Origin: Hymenopus coronatus
Lineage: Eukaryota > Arthropoda > Insecta > Mantodea > Hymenopodidae
Assembly: GCA_030762935.1 (NCBI GenBank)
Contig: CM060899.1
Location: 65,956,501-66,020,500 of the forward strand
Reading direction: 5' to 3'
DNA: 64,000 bases
Translations under genes and position numbers: made by a program
Notes under the pieces: generated by a model
The model's database searches: none
Seen by the model: the letters and a program-made list of their open reading frames with translations, nothing else
Told to the model about the DNA's origin: nothing
In this document: piece after piece, positions 31,401 to 41,911 of the stretch
Position numbering within the stretch: position 1 is the stretch's first letter
Layout of the letters: each line of letters opens with the position of its first letter

Positions 31401-32241
31401 ATATGATGTGTTCCATTCACATGGCTCTCTCTACATCTCTGCAAAAATTGTTAAAAAGCTTATGATTTTATTTACTTCATGCTAATTGAGAAAAAATTAG
31501 CAGAAATAGTCTTATTACTTGCTTCCTTGTAAGTAGAGGCGAAATAAGGGAGTACCATAGGTTAAAGGGATAGTCAAAATGTGGTTGCTATGTGACTGAT
31601 GTTCCTTTGTTTGTATGGACAGGAGTTGACAAATTCCTGTATGAGAAAAGTATGTTTTTTAAAGATGAAACCCAAAACAAGGAATATCTAAAAGACGATC
31701 AACTCCACGAAAAAAATGTATATAATGCTGTGTTTTAACGTGCTCTACAATTTTTGTATGCTAAGTTTTTGTCCATCTCTTATGGTTGAGCAGTTATACA
31801 AAATTCCGTAAAATTCATCGAGAATAAAGTAGGTATTCTTAAGAAGCAATTCCCATAAAATTCAAGATACACATTATATTTGTCAGCTATGACATTTTAA
31901 TCAAAATCGTTAGAGCCATTTTTGGCTAAATCGAAGTTTTCGAAAAAAATTCCATGAAAAGGGTAGTTTGGAGTGGGGGGATTTTCTTGAAAATCTTCGT
32001 GTCGCATTTCTGGAAGATACTAAACTTAAATACCAAGTTTGGTATTTTACTGACTTTTTTTTTTTGAGTTATCGTGCTCACAGGCACACGGACACACACG
32101 GACCTTTTTTCTGAAAATGCTTCTTTTGGATTCAGGGGACCCCAAAACATATATTTCCGGTGAAATCTCTGTATCGAATTCTTAGGTGGAGTGCAATACT
32201 TTCTCTATACACTATGTACATAGTACGTGTAGAGAAAGTAA
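31401..32241 (+). repeat. H-repeat, reference full-length copy
   Basis: A well preserved 840-bp copy that shows the family plan. In order: start block ATGTGTTCCATTCACATG, itself a small hairpin (ATGTG/CACAT); ACTTTCTCTAC; a GCTAAT...ATTAGC hairpin; a CTTATTACTTGCTTCCTTG block; CAAGATACACATTATATTTG; AATCAAAATCGTTAGAGCC; GGGTAGTTTGGAGTGGGG; a palindrome ATACCAAGTTTGGTAT; a CA-rich microsatellite with CGGACC; TTTCCGGTGAAATCTC; and the terminal palindrome CTATACACTATGTACATAG followed by GTGTAGAGAAAGTAA. ACTTTCTCTAC near the start and GTAGAGAAAGT at the end are inverted copies of each other. There are no coding frames of note. Subterminal inverted repeats, an internal microsatellite and a 3' hairpin recall Helentron-derived HINE/DINE-1 elements; a CTRR end is absent, so canonical Helitron membership is not supported. 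Confidence 0.8.
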
Positions 32242-32264
32242 CAAATTATTTTGGTAGTTTTTTT

Positions 32265-32695
32265 CATAAGTAATATAACGAGAGCTTTAAATTTTATGGA
32301 TAACTTTGCGAGCAAAGTTGTAGCTCGAGTTGTATTTAATAAGACGATTTTGCCAATAAAATAACAATAATTAACCTATATGGACACGAAGAATAATATT
32401 CCTATAATTATATTTGTCTTGACATATATTTGCACCCAAATCACTGCAACTTGATGTCCATATCATGAATCATGGCCTCTTTACCTACAGAATTCATTGA
32501 ACTGGATCCACACAATTTCTCTGTTGTTTTTAGTACTCTGGGGCTTTGAGTTTTCAATTAATATGTCTGTTTCAGCAATAGACCTTTCCCCAAACGTCTA
32601 GGAACTTCCTCCATTATGTACGGGAATACACAGATACTATTATCAGACGAACTTGGGTTCAGAGAGAAAACAAATACATGTGGGTGCGATAAATT
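32265..32695 (+). repeat. Low-copy repeat C, copy 1
   Basis: About 430 bp shared with 38916-39255 and 39275-39620: AAGTAATATAACGAGAG, GTATTTAATAAGAC, CACTGCAACTTGATGTCCAT and TTTCAATTAATATGTCTG. No frame or motif is conserved. This copy is the longest and includes GAGAGAAAACAAATACATGT at the end. Confidence 0.75.
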
Positions 32696-32799
32696 TCGAA
32701 AAAACAATTGCACGATTAAAATGCAGAGATAATGAGTTCCGATTGGTTGGAATTTTATGCGCCAATGTACTGGATTGGCCACTTCCTACGATCACGTGG

Positions 32800-32930
32800 C
32801 ATGAACGACATAGTCAATATAATCTCCTTTTAGCTCGATACACTTTTCCAAGCGCTTCTCCAACTTTAAGCTTTCCAAAAAGTAGGGTTTTGGAAGGTGC
32901 TCAAAATAGGCATATGTTTGGGAGATGACA
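32800..32930 (-). pseudogene. Mariner transposase C-terminal scrap
   Basis: The reverse strand reads LEKRLEKCIELKGDY near 32820-32880, the characteristic C-terminus of mariner transposases (LxKRWxKCIxLxGDYVEK). Nothing else of this copy is present. A different mariner relic starts immediately after on the other strand. Confidence 0.6.
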
Positions 32931-33640
32931 TCGTTCCGAACGTCCAGTGGAACCGACTTCCTCCGAAATGATTGAAAAAATCCAGAATATTGTTTTCAGT
33001 GATTCACGAATCAAAATTTGCGAAATAGTAGAGGCCACAAGTATATACGAGTATATCACGAGGTACAGTGTTCTCAATTTTGCACCAAAAATTAGGTCTG
33101 ACAAAGATCTCGGCAAGATGGAGAATAAACGCAATTGTGAGATTGCTTCAGAAGCTGGTTTGGCAGCTGACGAGTTTCTGCGTCGATACATAACTTTGGA
33201 TGAAACATGGATGCACTACTACACTCCAGAGACAAAAGTGCACTCGAAACAGTGGGTTTTCAAAGGTTTTCAACTGGCTCCGAAGAAGGCCAATGTGGTT
33301 AAATCTGCAGACAAAGTGATGGCCTCGTTTATTTGGAATCATCTACATTGATTACTTGCAGAAAAAAACAGCGATAAATGGAGATTATTATGCATCGTTA
33401 TTGCACCGGATGGGTGGAGAAATCAAGAAAAAAACGTTCCTCTGACACAAAAAAATTCTCTTCCATAAAGACAATGCAAGGGACACGCCTGCGCAGTTTC
33501 AATGGCGAAAATTGTAGAATTTAGATTCGAAGTACTACAACATCCACCGTATTCACCAGATTTGGCCCACAGTGACTTTCCTTTATTTCCAAACTTAAAA
33601 AAAAAATGGTGGAAAACGATTCACCTCTAACGAACTGGTT
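32931..33640 (+). pseudogene. Mariner-A (mos1-like) transposase relic
   Basis: Begins in the hinge (RPVEPTSSEMIEKIQNIVFS) and helix-turn-helix (IKICEIVEAT). It continues with ADEFLRRYITLDETWMHYYT (first catalytic aspartate intact), then WVFKGFQLAPKKANVVKSAD. After a stop come frameshifted pieces and PPYSPDLAHSDF with the third aspartate. The second aspartate region (usually QDNA) is degraded. At least two stops and several frameshifts make it non-functional. Confidence 0.75.
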
Positions 33641-33857
33641 TAAATTCATTTATTCAATTGTAAATTATTGTAAACGCAGGAGCAGATGTGCCACGCACTT
33701 CATGCAACTCGGCGTTTATCTCTTTCAGTATTAAGCCTTTTAAATAGAAGTGTTTAATCATCGCACGAAACTAGTCTTTTTCCACCTTTCTAAAGAAGCA
33801 CAACATTGTTGATTCAATCGCCTGTGGCAACGAAACCACGTGATGGATATATGTGGG
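33641..33857 (-). pseudogene. Mariner-A N-terminal and 5' end relic
   Basis: Matches 7985-8205 closely on the same strand (ATTGTAAACGCAGGAGCAGATGTG-like block, CACGTGATGGATATA). It therefore covers the start of a mariner-A transposase and its upstream region in inverted orientation relative to the relic just before it. Confidence 0.6.
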
Positions 33858-33861
33858 CCGT

Positions 33862-34503
33862 TTTTGTTTCAACCTCCGATAGGCTATAAATAAAAGACAA
33901 GTTCTTAGAAAACAATTATTTCATTACTAAAAGTTTTTTTACATTTTTCAACGTAATCACCGAAAATATTGAGACATTTATCCAACTGTGCATAAGCTTT
34001 GCAATACTCGCTTCAAAAAATGTTGACGCCAATGATTTCAAATGAGCATTGACGCTGTTTTGAAGATCTTCGTTGGTTAGAAAGTGCTGCCCTCCTAGCA
34101 ACGTCTTCAATTCAAGGAAAAGGTGAAATACGCTGACTGCCAGGTCAGGGCTGTACGGCAGATGATCGAAAATGTCCCATTGAAATTGTTCAAGGAGCCG
34201 ATGGGTTGTGCCAGCAGTGTGTGGACGAGCGTTGTCATAGATCAACAAAATTCCTGAAGTCAGCATTCCTCTTCGTTTGTTTTAAATGGCTCTCCGCAAA
34301 CGTCGTAAAGTACGAAGATCTTCAAAACAACGTTAACGCTCAATTCAAATCAACGTCAAAGCTTGTGCACAGGTACGATAAATGTCTCGAACTTTTCGGT
34401 GATTATGTTGAAAAGTAACCATAAGTGTACAAAACTTTTAGTAATAAAATAATTGTTTTCTATGAACATGTTTTTTATTTATAGCCTATCAGAGGCTGAA
34501 AAA
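33862..34503. mobile_element. Fold-back mariner-B element with duplicated C-terminal ends
   Basis: Arms at 33863-34073 and 34304-34503 are inverted copies of the mariner-B 3' end: outer TTTCAACCTCCGATAGGC against TTTCAGCCTCTGATAGGC, then AGAAAACAATTAT and the coding part for the transposase C-terminus. The centre keeps the reverse-strand stretch DNARPHTAGTTHRLLEQFQ and YSPDLAVSVF, where the third catalytic aspartate has become valine (34 residues after the second). Both ends being 3' ends, it lacks the 5' half entirely. Confidence 0.7.
33916..34266 (-). pseudogene. Mariner-B transposase C-terminal half
   Basis: A 116-codon open frame with LIYDNARPHTAG (second catalytic aspartate) and PYSPDLAVSVFHLF (third aspartate replaced by V). 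It continues with GGQHFLTNEDLQNSVNAHLK. Helix-turn-helix and first aspartate are missing. It cannot be catalytic. Confidence 0.7.
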
Positions 34504-34504
34504 A

Positions 34505-35343
34505 ATCTGATGGGTTCCATTCTCATAACTTTCTCTATAACTCTGCAACAGGTTATTGTTAAAAAGCATGGTAATCGAGAAAAACTTAACAGAAATAGCT
34601 TTATTGCTTGCCTCCTTGTAAGTGTAGGCGAAATAAGGGAGGACCATAGGTAAAGGTAATAGTCAAAAGCTGGTTGCTATGTGACTGAAGTTCCTTTGTT
34701 TGTATGGACAGGGCTTGACAAATTCATATGTGAGAAAGGCATGTTTTTCAAGGTTGAAACCAAAAATAACGAATATCTAAAAAAAAAAAAAAGAAAACGA
34801 TCAACTCCATGAAAAAAATGTATATAATATTGGGTGTTTTAAAGTGTTCTACCTTTTTTGTGCGTTAAGTTTTTGTCTATCTCTTATGGTTTAGCAGTTA
34901 TGCAAAGTTCCGTGAAATTTGTCCAAAATAAAGTAGTCTTCAGAGGCTATTCCCAGAAAATTCAAGACATATATTTTATTTGTCAGGTAAATATCTTTAA
35001 TATACGATATTTTAATCAAAATCGTTTGAGCCATTTTTGTGAATATCAAAATTTACTAAAACATTCCATGTAAAGGATAGTTTGGGGTGGGGATATTTCC
35101 TTGAAACCTTCTTGTCGCATCTTTGGAAGATACTGAACTTATATACCAAGTTTGGTATTTTACCGACTTTTAGTTTTTGAGTTATCGTGTTCACAGGCAC
35201 ACGGACCTTTTTCTTAAGATGCCTTTTTTTTGGATACAGGGGACCCTAAAACACACATTTCCGGTGAAATCTCGGTATCGAATTTTTAGATGGATTGCAG
35301 CACCTTCTCTATTCACTATGTGGATAGTAGTGTAGAGAAAGTA
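34505..35343 (+). repeat. H-repeat, full-length
   Basis: Starts TCTGATGGGTTCCATTCTC immediately after the mariner-B right end and finishes CACTATGTGGATAGTAG with TGTAGAGAAAGTA. Confidence 0.85.
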
Positions 35344-35347
35344 CAAA

Positions 35348-36213
35348 TCTGATGTGTTACACTCACATGACTTTCTCTAGCCGTTCTACAAACTTCTTAC
35401 ACAAGATTATTCTTCTTTCTGCACCTTGTTATTCGAGGTATTCAGCACAATGTTCTTATTAGTTAGTTCCTTATAAGTAGGAAGAAAATAGGGAATACAC
35501 TAGGCTAAATCGATAGTCAAATGTTTTAAAAGCTGTCATTATGCGATTGTCATTACAAATTGCTTCTTTTCTTGGCCAGGAGTAGAACAAAAGAAAAACG
35601 GACACTCCCGTCTGAGAAAAGTATAAGTACTTCACAACTGAAACTAATAGCAAAGAATACCACGAAAACGGTAAGCTCCACGAAAAAATGGTATATGACG
35701 TAAATTGTGTATTTTAACAAGGTCTACATTCTTTGTATAGTACGTTTTTGTCTATCTCTTACGGTTTATTAGTTATGCTAAATTAAGCAAAATTGATCCA
35801 GAATAAACATGTCTTTAGAAGCTATCCCCAGAAAATTCGAGATATACATTTTATTTGTCAGGTAAACGTCTTTAATATACGATATTTTAATCAAAATCGT
35901 TTGAGCCATTTTTGTGAATATCAAAATTTTCTAAAACGTTCCATGTAAAAAATAGTTTGGGGTGGGGATATTTTTTTGGAAATCTTCGCGTCACATCCTT
36001 GGAAAATACTAAACTTAAATACCAAATTTGGTATTTTATCGACTTTTCGTTTTTGAGTTATCGTGTTCACAGACACACGGACACAAACACACACGGACCT
36101 TTTTCTCAAAATGCTTTTTTGGATACAGGGGACCCTAAAGCACATATTTCCGGTGAAATCTCGGTTTCGACTTTTTGGGTAGATGTTTATAGTACGTGTA
36201 GAGAAAGTAAAAA
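35348..36213 (+). repeat. H-repeat, full-length, tandem partner, chimeric subfamily
   Basis: Begins 4 bp after the previous copy: GTAGAGAAAGTACAAATCTG. The first half is second-subfamily (CTTGGCCAGGAGTAGAAC), the rest first-subfamily. The palindrome is partly deleted (TTTATAGTACGTGTAGAG). Confidence 0.85.
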
Positions 36214-36335
36214 CGGCCCTCGTAGCTGAAACTTCAACTGCCAATTTGTCAGAGAGAACGGTTACTAAATATAATTTTTTTCGATGCTGCGAGTGCAATT
36301 TCTTGGATTTTCTCAGGACTTATTGAGCGCCCTTC
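36214..36335 (-). mobile_element. Mariner-A 5' end remnant
   Basis: Matches 8200-8304: AGCTGAAACTTCAACTGCC, GAACGGTTACTAAATA and the terminal region ending GGACTTATTGAGCGCCC. No transposase coding remains. Confidence 0.6.
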
Positions 36336-36974
36336 AGAGCTGATGCTATTTTCTGACCGGGTGTATCCGAAGTGCAGACTTGGAGCCTTACGCTCCAGTT
36401 CCTCATCGAGGCGCACTGACAATGCTTACGTCAGAATTCGATCCTGAAGCTGTCTCAGGAGAGCAGCAACTTTCGTTAGCATGACAGAGGGCGTCTCTTC
36501 ACGCTCTGAATATCCACAAAGATGAACCCATCTCTCGTTTATACATTTTAATAACTTTGCCCTCGAGAGGACGTTTTCTTACCTTGCGTTCCTTTGTAGA
36601 CGCCGTCAAACAAAGTGAGCCTTCCGATCAGAGCTTCTTCGTTGTTATTTTTCTCCCCTCGCTTCTGAGTTCGTACCTTTCAACAAGAAACAATGTAAAT
36701 ACATTTATTAAAGTAAAGACAAGGAACATTTCAGTTGACTTACCTAGATATGTTTTGGTATACAGGATTGGCATTAATTCTGAAACTTTTTTGTTAAATT
36801 AACTTTCAGATTACAATATTACATTAAACTGATATTCAGGATTATTCTGTCTGATAAATTATAGTCAAAAGGTTTTAGTAAAACACATTAAGGAACCTTT
36901 TATCACAAAACTGGAGCTAATTTTGCCCTTAATGGGATAATTTCCCACAACTTTTCAAAATATATTACGCGATT
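36336..36974. other. Unassigned sequence, relatively GC-rich first half
   Basis: 36340-36650 has more G and C than the surroundings and includes an 81-codon frame at 36557-36802 without recognisable motif. There is no match elsewhere in the window. Confidence 0.35.
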
Positions 36975-37642
36975 AATCCAGAAAGTAACAGACGATTTGA
37001 TTTAATTAAACAATATCAAAAGATATTAGCACAAAACTTTATTTACAAAGTTACATAACCTTACTCTATTTCTCAACGTAATTGCCATTGCTATCAAGGT
37101 ATTTATTGTCACGTGGTACCGGTTTTTAAATGCAGATGTTTTATTCTTCCGCTTTCAAAGGTCTGAGTCATGTTCTGCCATTTTGAGTTTGGGTAATTTT
37201 TTCACCCAAAAAGTCAAGCCAAAGTGAAACACTGGTTTTCTTACTTCTTTTATCAACATTTACGTTCAACTCTTCCATCAAATGATGAACTTCCACTCCG
37301 GTCTTTATCATACACATTGGTTCTTCCTTGATTACTCTAAAATTATGCGGCATTTCCTCATTGAGGTCTCGTTCATTGCATTATCACCATACACTTGCGT
37401 TATTTGCCTATATCATTCGGTTGACCGAACATTTTGTGCATTCAAAAACAAAACAAAAACAAAAAGTATAACATAGGCATTCAAAAACTGTTACCACGTG
37501 ACAGATAATGTCTTGAGAGAATGGAGATTACATTTAGAAATGGAATAGCTTACTGTAACTTTGTAAATACATTTTTGTGTTGATATGTTTCGTTATTATT
37601 TAGTTATACCACATCATCCGTTACTTTCTGAGTTGCCCTTGC
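36975..37642. mobile_element. Fold-back DNA transposon relic (family FB-D), copy 2
   Basis: The left arm 36975-37125 and right arm about 37490-37642 are inverted: outer CAGAAAGTAACAGACGAT against the complement of ATCATCCGTTACTTTCTG, inner TTGTCACGTGGTACC against GTTACCACGTGACA. The left arm's reverse strand reads VPRDNKYLDSNGNYVEK then stop, resembling a mariner-type C-terminus (GDYVEK). Both arms therefore look like 3' ends of a transposon, as in the mariner-B fold-back. The centre has a broken 61-codon reverse frame. Confidence 0.6.
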
Positions 37643-37689
37643 GATTTATAACATTTCAATACCATGAACATCACTATGATGATCAAAAT

Positions 37690-38356
37690 CCTTTGCTAAA
37701 CTACCAAACTTGTTATATTAAATTTAGTTTCTTCCAGGCATGCGACACGAAGGTTTTGAGAAAAATCCTACCACCCCAAACTACCCTTACATGGAACTTT
37801 TTTCGATTTTTTTATTTTCTTAATAATGGCTCTAATGATTTTGGTTAAAATACCATATATTAAAGATATTTTCCTGATAAAATGTATATCTTGAATTTTC
37901 TGGGAATAGCCTCTAAAGACTACTTTATTGTTGATGAATTTTGCGGAATTTTGCATAACTACTAAACGGTAAGAGATGGACAAAAGCTTACCACACAAAA
38001 AATGTAGGACACGTTAAAACACACAATTTATATTACATACATTTTTTTCGTAGAGTTGATCGTATCTAAGATAACCCTTGTTTTTAAGTTTCAGCTCTGA
38101 AAAACGTGTCCGTTTCTCATGCAGGCATTTTTCAACTCCTGTCCATACAAACAAAGGAACATCAGTCACATAGCAACCAGATTTTGACTATCACTTTAAC
38201 CTTTGGCACCCCCTTATTTCGCTTCTACTTACAAGGAAAAAAGTAGTAAGACTATTTCTGCTAACTTTTCTCTATTAGCACGAAGTATATAGAAGCATAA
38301 ACTTTTTAACAATAATTTGTTGCAGAGATGTAGAGAAAGTCATGTGAAATGAACAT
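37690..38356 (-). repeat. H-repeat lacking palindrome and microsatellite
   Basis: Starts near CTACCAAACTTGTTATATTA and ends TAGAGAAAGTCATGTGAAATGAAC, slightly before the normal TCTGATG end. Confidence 0.85.
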
Positions 38357-38371
38357 TTTTTGCTACTATTG

Positions 38372-38545
38372 CACCGAAGGTAATAACATTGGTGATACAT
38401 AAAACGAAGATGGAGCACCATTGGAATGCAATGGCGGGGGAAACCGGAGAATTCGGAGAAAATCCGGAATTGTGCCTCTTTGTCCACCCTAAACCCCACA
38501 TGCGGCCACTTGTGTTCTAATCTGAGTCGCCTTGGTGAGATGCGA
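38372..38545 (-). mobile_element. tRNA-derived SINE, family 3, partial
   Basis: Shares GAAGATGGAGCACC, TGGAATGCAATGGCGGGGG and AACCGGAGAATTCGGAGAAA with the complete copy at 62388-62615. The tRNA-like head (CTAATCTGAGTCGCC region) is decayed. Confidence 0.7.
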
Positions 38546-38915
38546 TTGGAATATATCAATATTTTTTCGTATTCACTTGTTTTAGCCTAGCAAGAAATAA
38601 AACCAGGTCTGGGAAACATAAAGTTCGGGAAAGGGTATTATTATTATGCCAATAACTCATAGCGTGTTTGTGCTTATAAGAGATTTTACCACCCTCCATA
38701 AAATGTATTTCCCATTCGCCAACTTTTATTTAGTTTCACAAGGCAAGACACGGTTATTTACGAGTGTTTTATTGAAGTATTGTATTCCATTTTGTAGGTC
38801 ATATACTCATCAGCACTACTTTTTGTTGTTTGCTTTGAAAACATGATATTCTTCCACGTAATAATAATGTGAGAGAAAATACACCGCAAATTAGTAAACG
38901 TGGAATTTTAATCCT
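38546..38915. other. Unassigned sequence
   Basis: About 370 bp without repeats shared in this window. A 66-codon frame at 38646 shows no motif. Confidence 0.4.
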
Positions 38916-39255
38916 AAGTAATATAACGAGAGATCCAAGTTTTATCTAGACAAAATTTGTAGCTCGATTTGTATTTAATAAAAACTATTTCGTGCATAAA
39001 ATAACAACGATTGGGCTATATGGACACAAAAAATAATATTCCTAAAATCCTATTTGTATATTTTCACCGAAATCACTGCAACTTGATGTCCATATCATAA
39101 ATCATGACCTCGTTGCTTACAGAATTCGTTGAACTGGTTCCACACACTCTCTCTCTGGGTTGTTTTTGGTATTCTGCGGCTTTGAGTTTTCAATTAATAT
39201 GTCTATTTCAGCAATAGACCTTTCCTCAAAACTTTTTGGAACTTCCGCCATTAAA
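38916..39255 (+). repeat. Low-copy repeat C, copy 2
   Basis: Matches 32265-32600, ending near AACTTCCGCCATTAAAATG. It is followed almost directly by a third copy in the same orientation, forming a tandem pair. Confidence 0.75.
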
Positions 39256-39274
39256 ATGCGATTGAACGAAATAG

Positions 39275-39620
39275 TCTAGAGAAAATTTGTAGCTCAAGTT
39301 GTATTTAATAAGACTATTTTGTGAAAAAAATAAGAATAATTAGCCTATTTGAACACGAAGAATAATATTCCTAAAATCCCATTTGTCTTGAGGTATATTT
39401 ACACGAAATCACTGCAACTTGATGTCCATATCATAAATTTCAGATCTCCTTGTATTGCTACATTCTATTACTTTGGCCTAGTACAGCATGATTGCAATTA
39501 ATGTATCTATTAGAACTTCCACCATTATGTACGGGAATATTACTGAACACTGATACTACCATTATGAGACGAGCATTAGCTCAAAGAGAAATCAAATGCA
39601 TATGGGTGTGATAAAAAAAA
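39275..39620 (+). repeat. Low-copy repeat C, copy 3
   Basis: Starts inside the unit at AAATTTGTAGCTCAAGTTG, with an internal deletion around the TTCATTGAACTGG block, and ends GCATATGGGTGTGATAAAAA next to an H copy. Confidence 0.75.
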
Positions 39621-40433
39621 TCTGAAATGTTCTATTCACATGACTTTCTCTACATCGCGTAACAAATTATCGTTAAAGGTATACTCTTCTACCTATTTTA
39701 TGATAATCGAGATAAACATTAGCAGAAATTGTCTTAATTTGCTTCCTTGTAAGTAGAAGGAATACACTAAAACGTTAGCCAATCTTTTAAAAGCTGGTTG
39801 CCATGTGGTTCAAACCCATTTCCAAGCAGGGCCAGGAGTTTACAAATCTCCGCGTGAGAAAAGCTTAAGCAATTAAATCTTAAACAAAAAACAAAGAATA
39901 TCCCAGAAATGGTCAATTTCACGAAAAAAACATAGGACAAATTTTGTGTTTTGTAGTAAGTTTTTGTCTATCTCTAGTGATTTATCAGTTACGCAGAATT
40001 CAGCTGAATTCATTCAGAATAAAGAGGTCTCCAGAGGCTATTTACAAAAAATTCAACATATTTTATTTTCAATATAAATATATTTAATATACGGTATTTT
40101 AAACAAAATTGTTAGACATTTTTTAGAAAATAAACATTTCCGAAAAATTGTCCATGTAAAGGGTAGTTTGGGGTGGGAGGATTTTTCCCAAGAACTCCGA
40201 GTCACATCTCTGGAAGATACTATACTTAAATGTGAAATTTGGTATTTTACCGCTTTTTCGTTATTGAGTTATCGTGTTCATAGACACACGGGCACATTTT
40301 TCTTAAATTTTTTTTTTTTGGATACAGGGGACCCTAAAACATATAATTCCGGTGAAATCTCGGAATAAAATTTTTGGGTGGAGTGCAACGCCTTCTCTAT
40401 AGACTATGTACATAGTACGTGTAGAGAAAGTAA
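39621..40433 (+). repeat. H-repeat, full-length
   Basis: Starts TCTGAAATGTTCTATTCACA and ends GACTATGTACATAGTACG with TGTAGAGAAAGTAA. Confidence 0.85.
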
Positions 40434-40499
40434 AATATCGAGGTTCAGTAAGCTTTGAATAGCCAGCACAAAAATATATATACAGCTGTAGTTTGTGGC

Positions 40500-40712
40500 A
40501 GAGAGATTTTCTTCAAAATCTTCGTTTAACATCCTTGGAATACGCTAAACACAAATACCAAGTTTGATATTTATAGGTCTCTTCAGTTTTGAGCTATGCT
40601 CCTGAAGTGCAACTTCATTCTGAATAGCTTTTGTAAGCTGTAAGACATAGACAACACTTACCTATTATACAAAACATTTAAATCTCATTAAAACATAATT
40701 TATGTAATATAT
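40500..40712. repeat. Two opposed H-repeat fragments
   Basis: 40500-40605 reads in + sense (CTTCAAAATCTTCGTTTAAC, AAATACCAAGTTTGATAT). 40606-40712 reads in - sense (CATTCTGAATAGC, TTAAAACATAATTTATGTAA). The join between them is abrupt. Confidence 0.6.
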
Positions 40713-41492
40713 TTTTACTTTCTGTACACCCACTATGTACATAGTGTATAGAGAAGGTGTTGCACTCCACCCAAAAATTCGATACCGAGATTTCACCGGA
40801 AATATATATTTTAGGGTCCCCTGTATCCAAAAAACAACATTTTCAGAAAAAGGTCCGTGTGTGTCCGTGTGCCTGTGAACACAATAACTCAGAAACGAAA
40901 AGTCGGTAAAATACCAAACTTGGTATTAAGTTTAGTATCTTCCAGGGATGCAACACGAAGATTTTGAGAAAAATCCCCCCGCCCCAACTACTTTTTACAT
41001 GGAACTTTTTTCGAAAGGTTTGATTTTCTCAAAAATGGTTCTAGCGATTTTGATTAAAATGTCGCATGTTAAAATGTGTATCTTGAATTTTCTGGGAATA
41101 GCCTCTGAAGACTACTTTATTCTGGATGAATTTTGCGTAAACCGTAAGAGATGGACAAAAACTTACCACACAAAAATATACAGCACGTTAAAACACACAA
41201 TTTATATTATACGCATTATTCTCATGGAGTAGATCGTTTTTTTGAGTTATTCCTTGTTTTTGATTTCACCTTTAAAAGCTTACTTTGCTCATACAGGAAT
41301 TTGTCAGCTCCTGTCCGTGCAAACAAAGGAACATCAGTCACATAGCAACCAGCTTTTGTCTATCTTTTTAACCTATGGTACTCCCTTATTTCGCTTCTAC
41401 TTATATGCATGAAGTAAATAGAAAATACGCTTTTTAATAATAATCTGTTGCAGAGATTGTAGAGAAAGTCATATGAATGGAACACATTAGGC
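40713..41492 (-). repeat. H-repeat, full-length with small deletions
   Basis: Palindrome CCACTATGTACATAGTG to AACACATTAGGCTTTT. Part of the AAGGAAGCAAGTAATAAGAC block is missing (TTATATGCATGAAG junction). Confidence 0.85.
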
Positions 41493-41509
41493 TTTTAAAA
41501 ATGATTTTA

Positions 41510-41911
41510 ACAGACGAAAAGGTTTCACCCGGTGAAATACTATGCGTGACTCCACAAGACGAAATAATTTCAGCATCTAGCGGTAACCTTCAGAAGTTGT
41601 TACAAGGCCTGCAATTTATAAAGGCGTACCTCTAGCATACAAAAATATATCTTTCCCCGAAGACAGCAGTTATTTGCATACCAGGATAATTTGCGAAGTC
41701 ACGGACCACTTTTTCTAAGGCTTTTGGTAAATTGTTTTTATTTTCCTGCTAGAGTTATAAGAATCGGCGGTTGCGTTCAAACGGATGAAGTGACCACGAC
41801 ATTTCTTCACATATGCATCTATCTAATCTCTATATTAAGTTGCGTACATATTCACCATTATGGGTACCAGAACATATAGGAATTCATGGAAATGAAAGGA
41901 AAGAGATTTAA
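41510..41911 (+). pseudogene. LINE relic with RT-like and RNase H-like scraps
   Basis: At 41510-41645 a frame reads ILCVTPQDEIISASSGNLQK and LLQGLQ, resembling the stretch after the reverse transcriptase FADD box (DDxxIxxxSxxNLQKxL). At 41858-41911 another reads LWVPEHIGIHGNERKE then stop, matching the RNase H motif WVPGHxGIxGNExAD found in some LINEs. The interval is too short for an intact gene, so a deletion lies between. 41912-42120 is unassigned. Confidence 0.4.

Noticed and set aside
31401..32241. H-repeat as a canonical Helitron
   Set aside because: No CTRR 3' end; the terminus is GTAGAGAAAGTAA. Only a Helentron-like or unknown class is considered.
31401..32241. H-repeat as a classical MITE
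   Set aside because: The two ends differ. Only an 11-bp subterminal match (ACTTTCTCTAC) is inverted, and no constant target duplication is visible.
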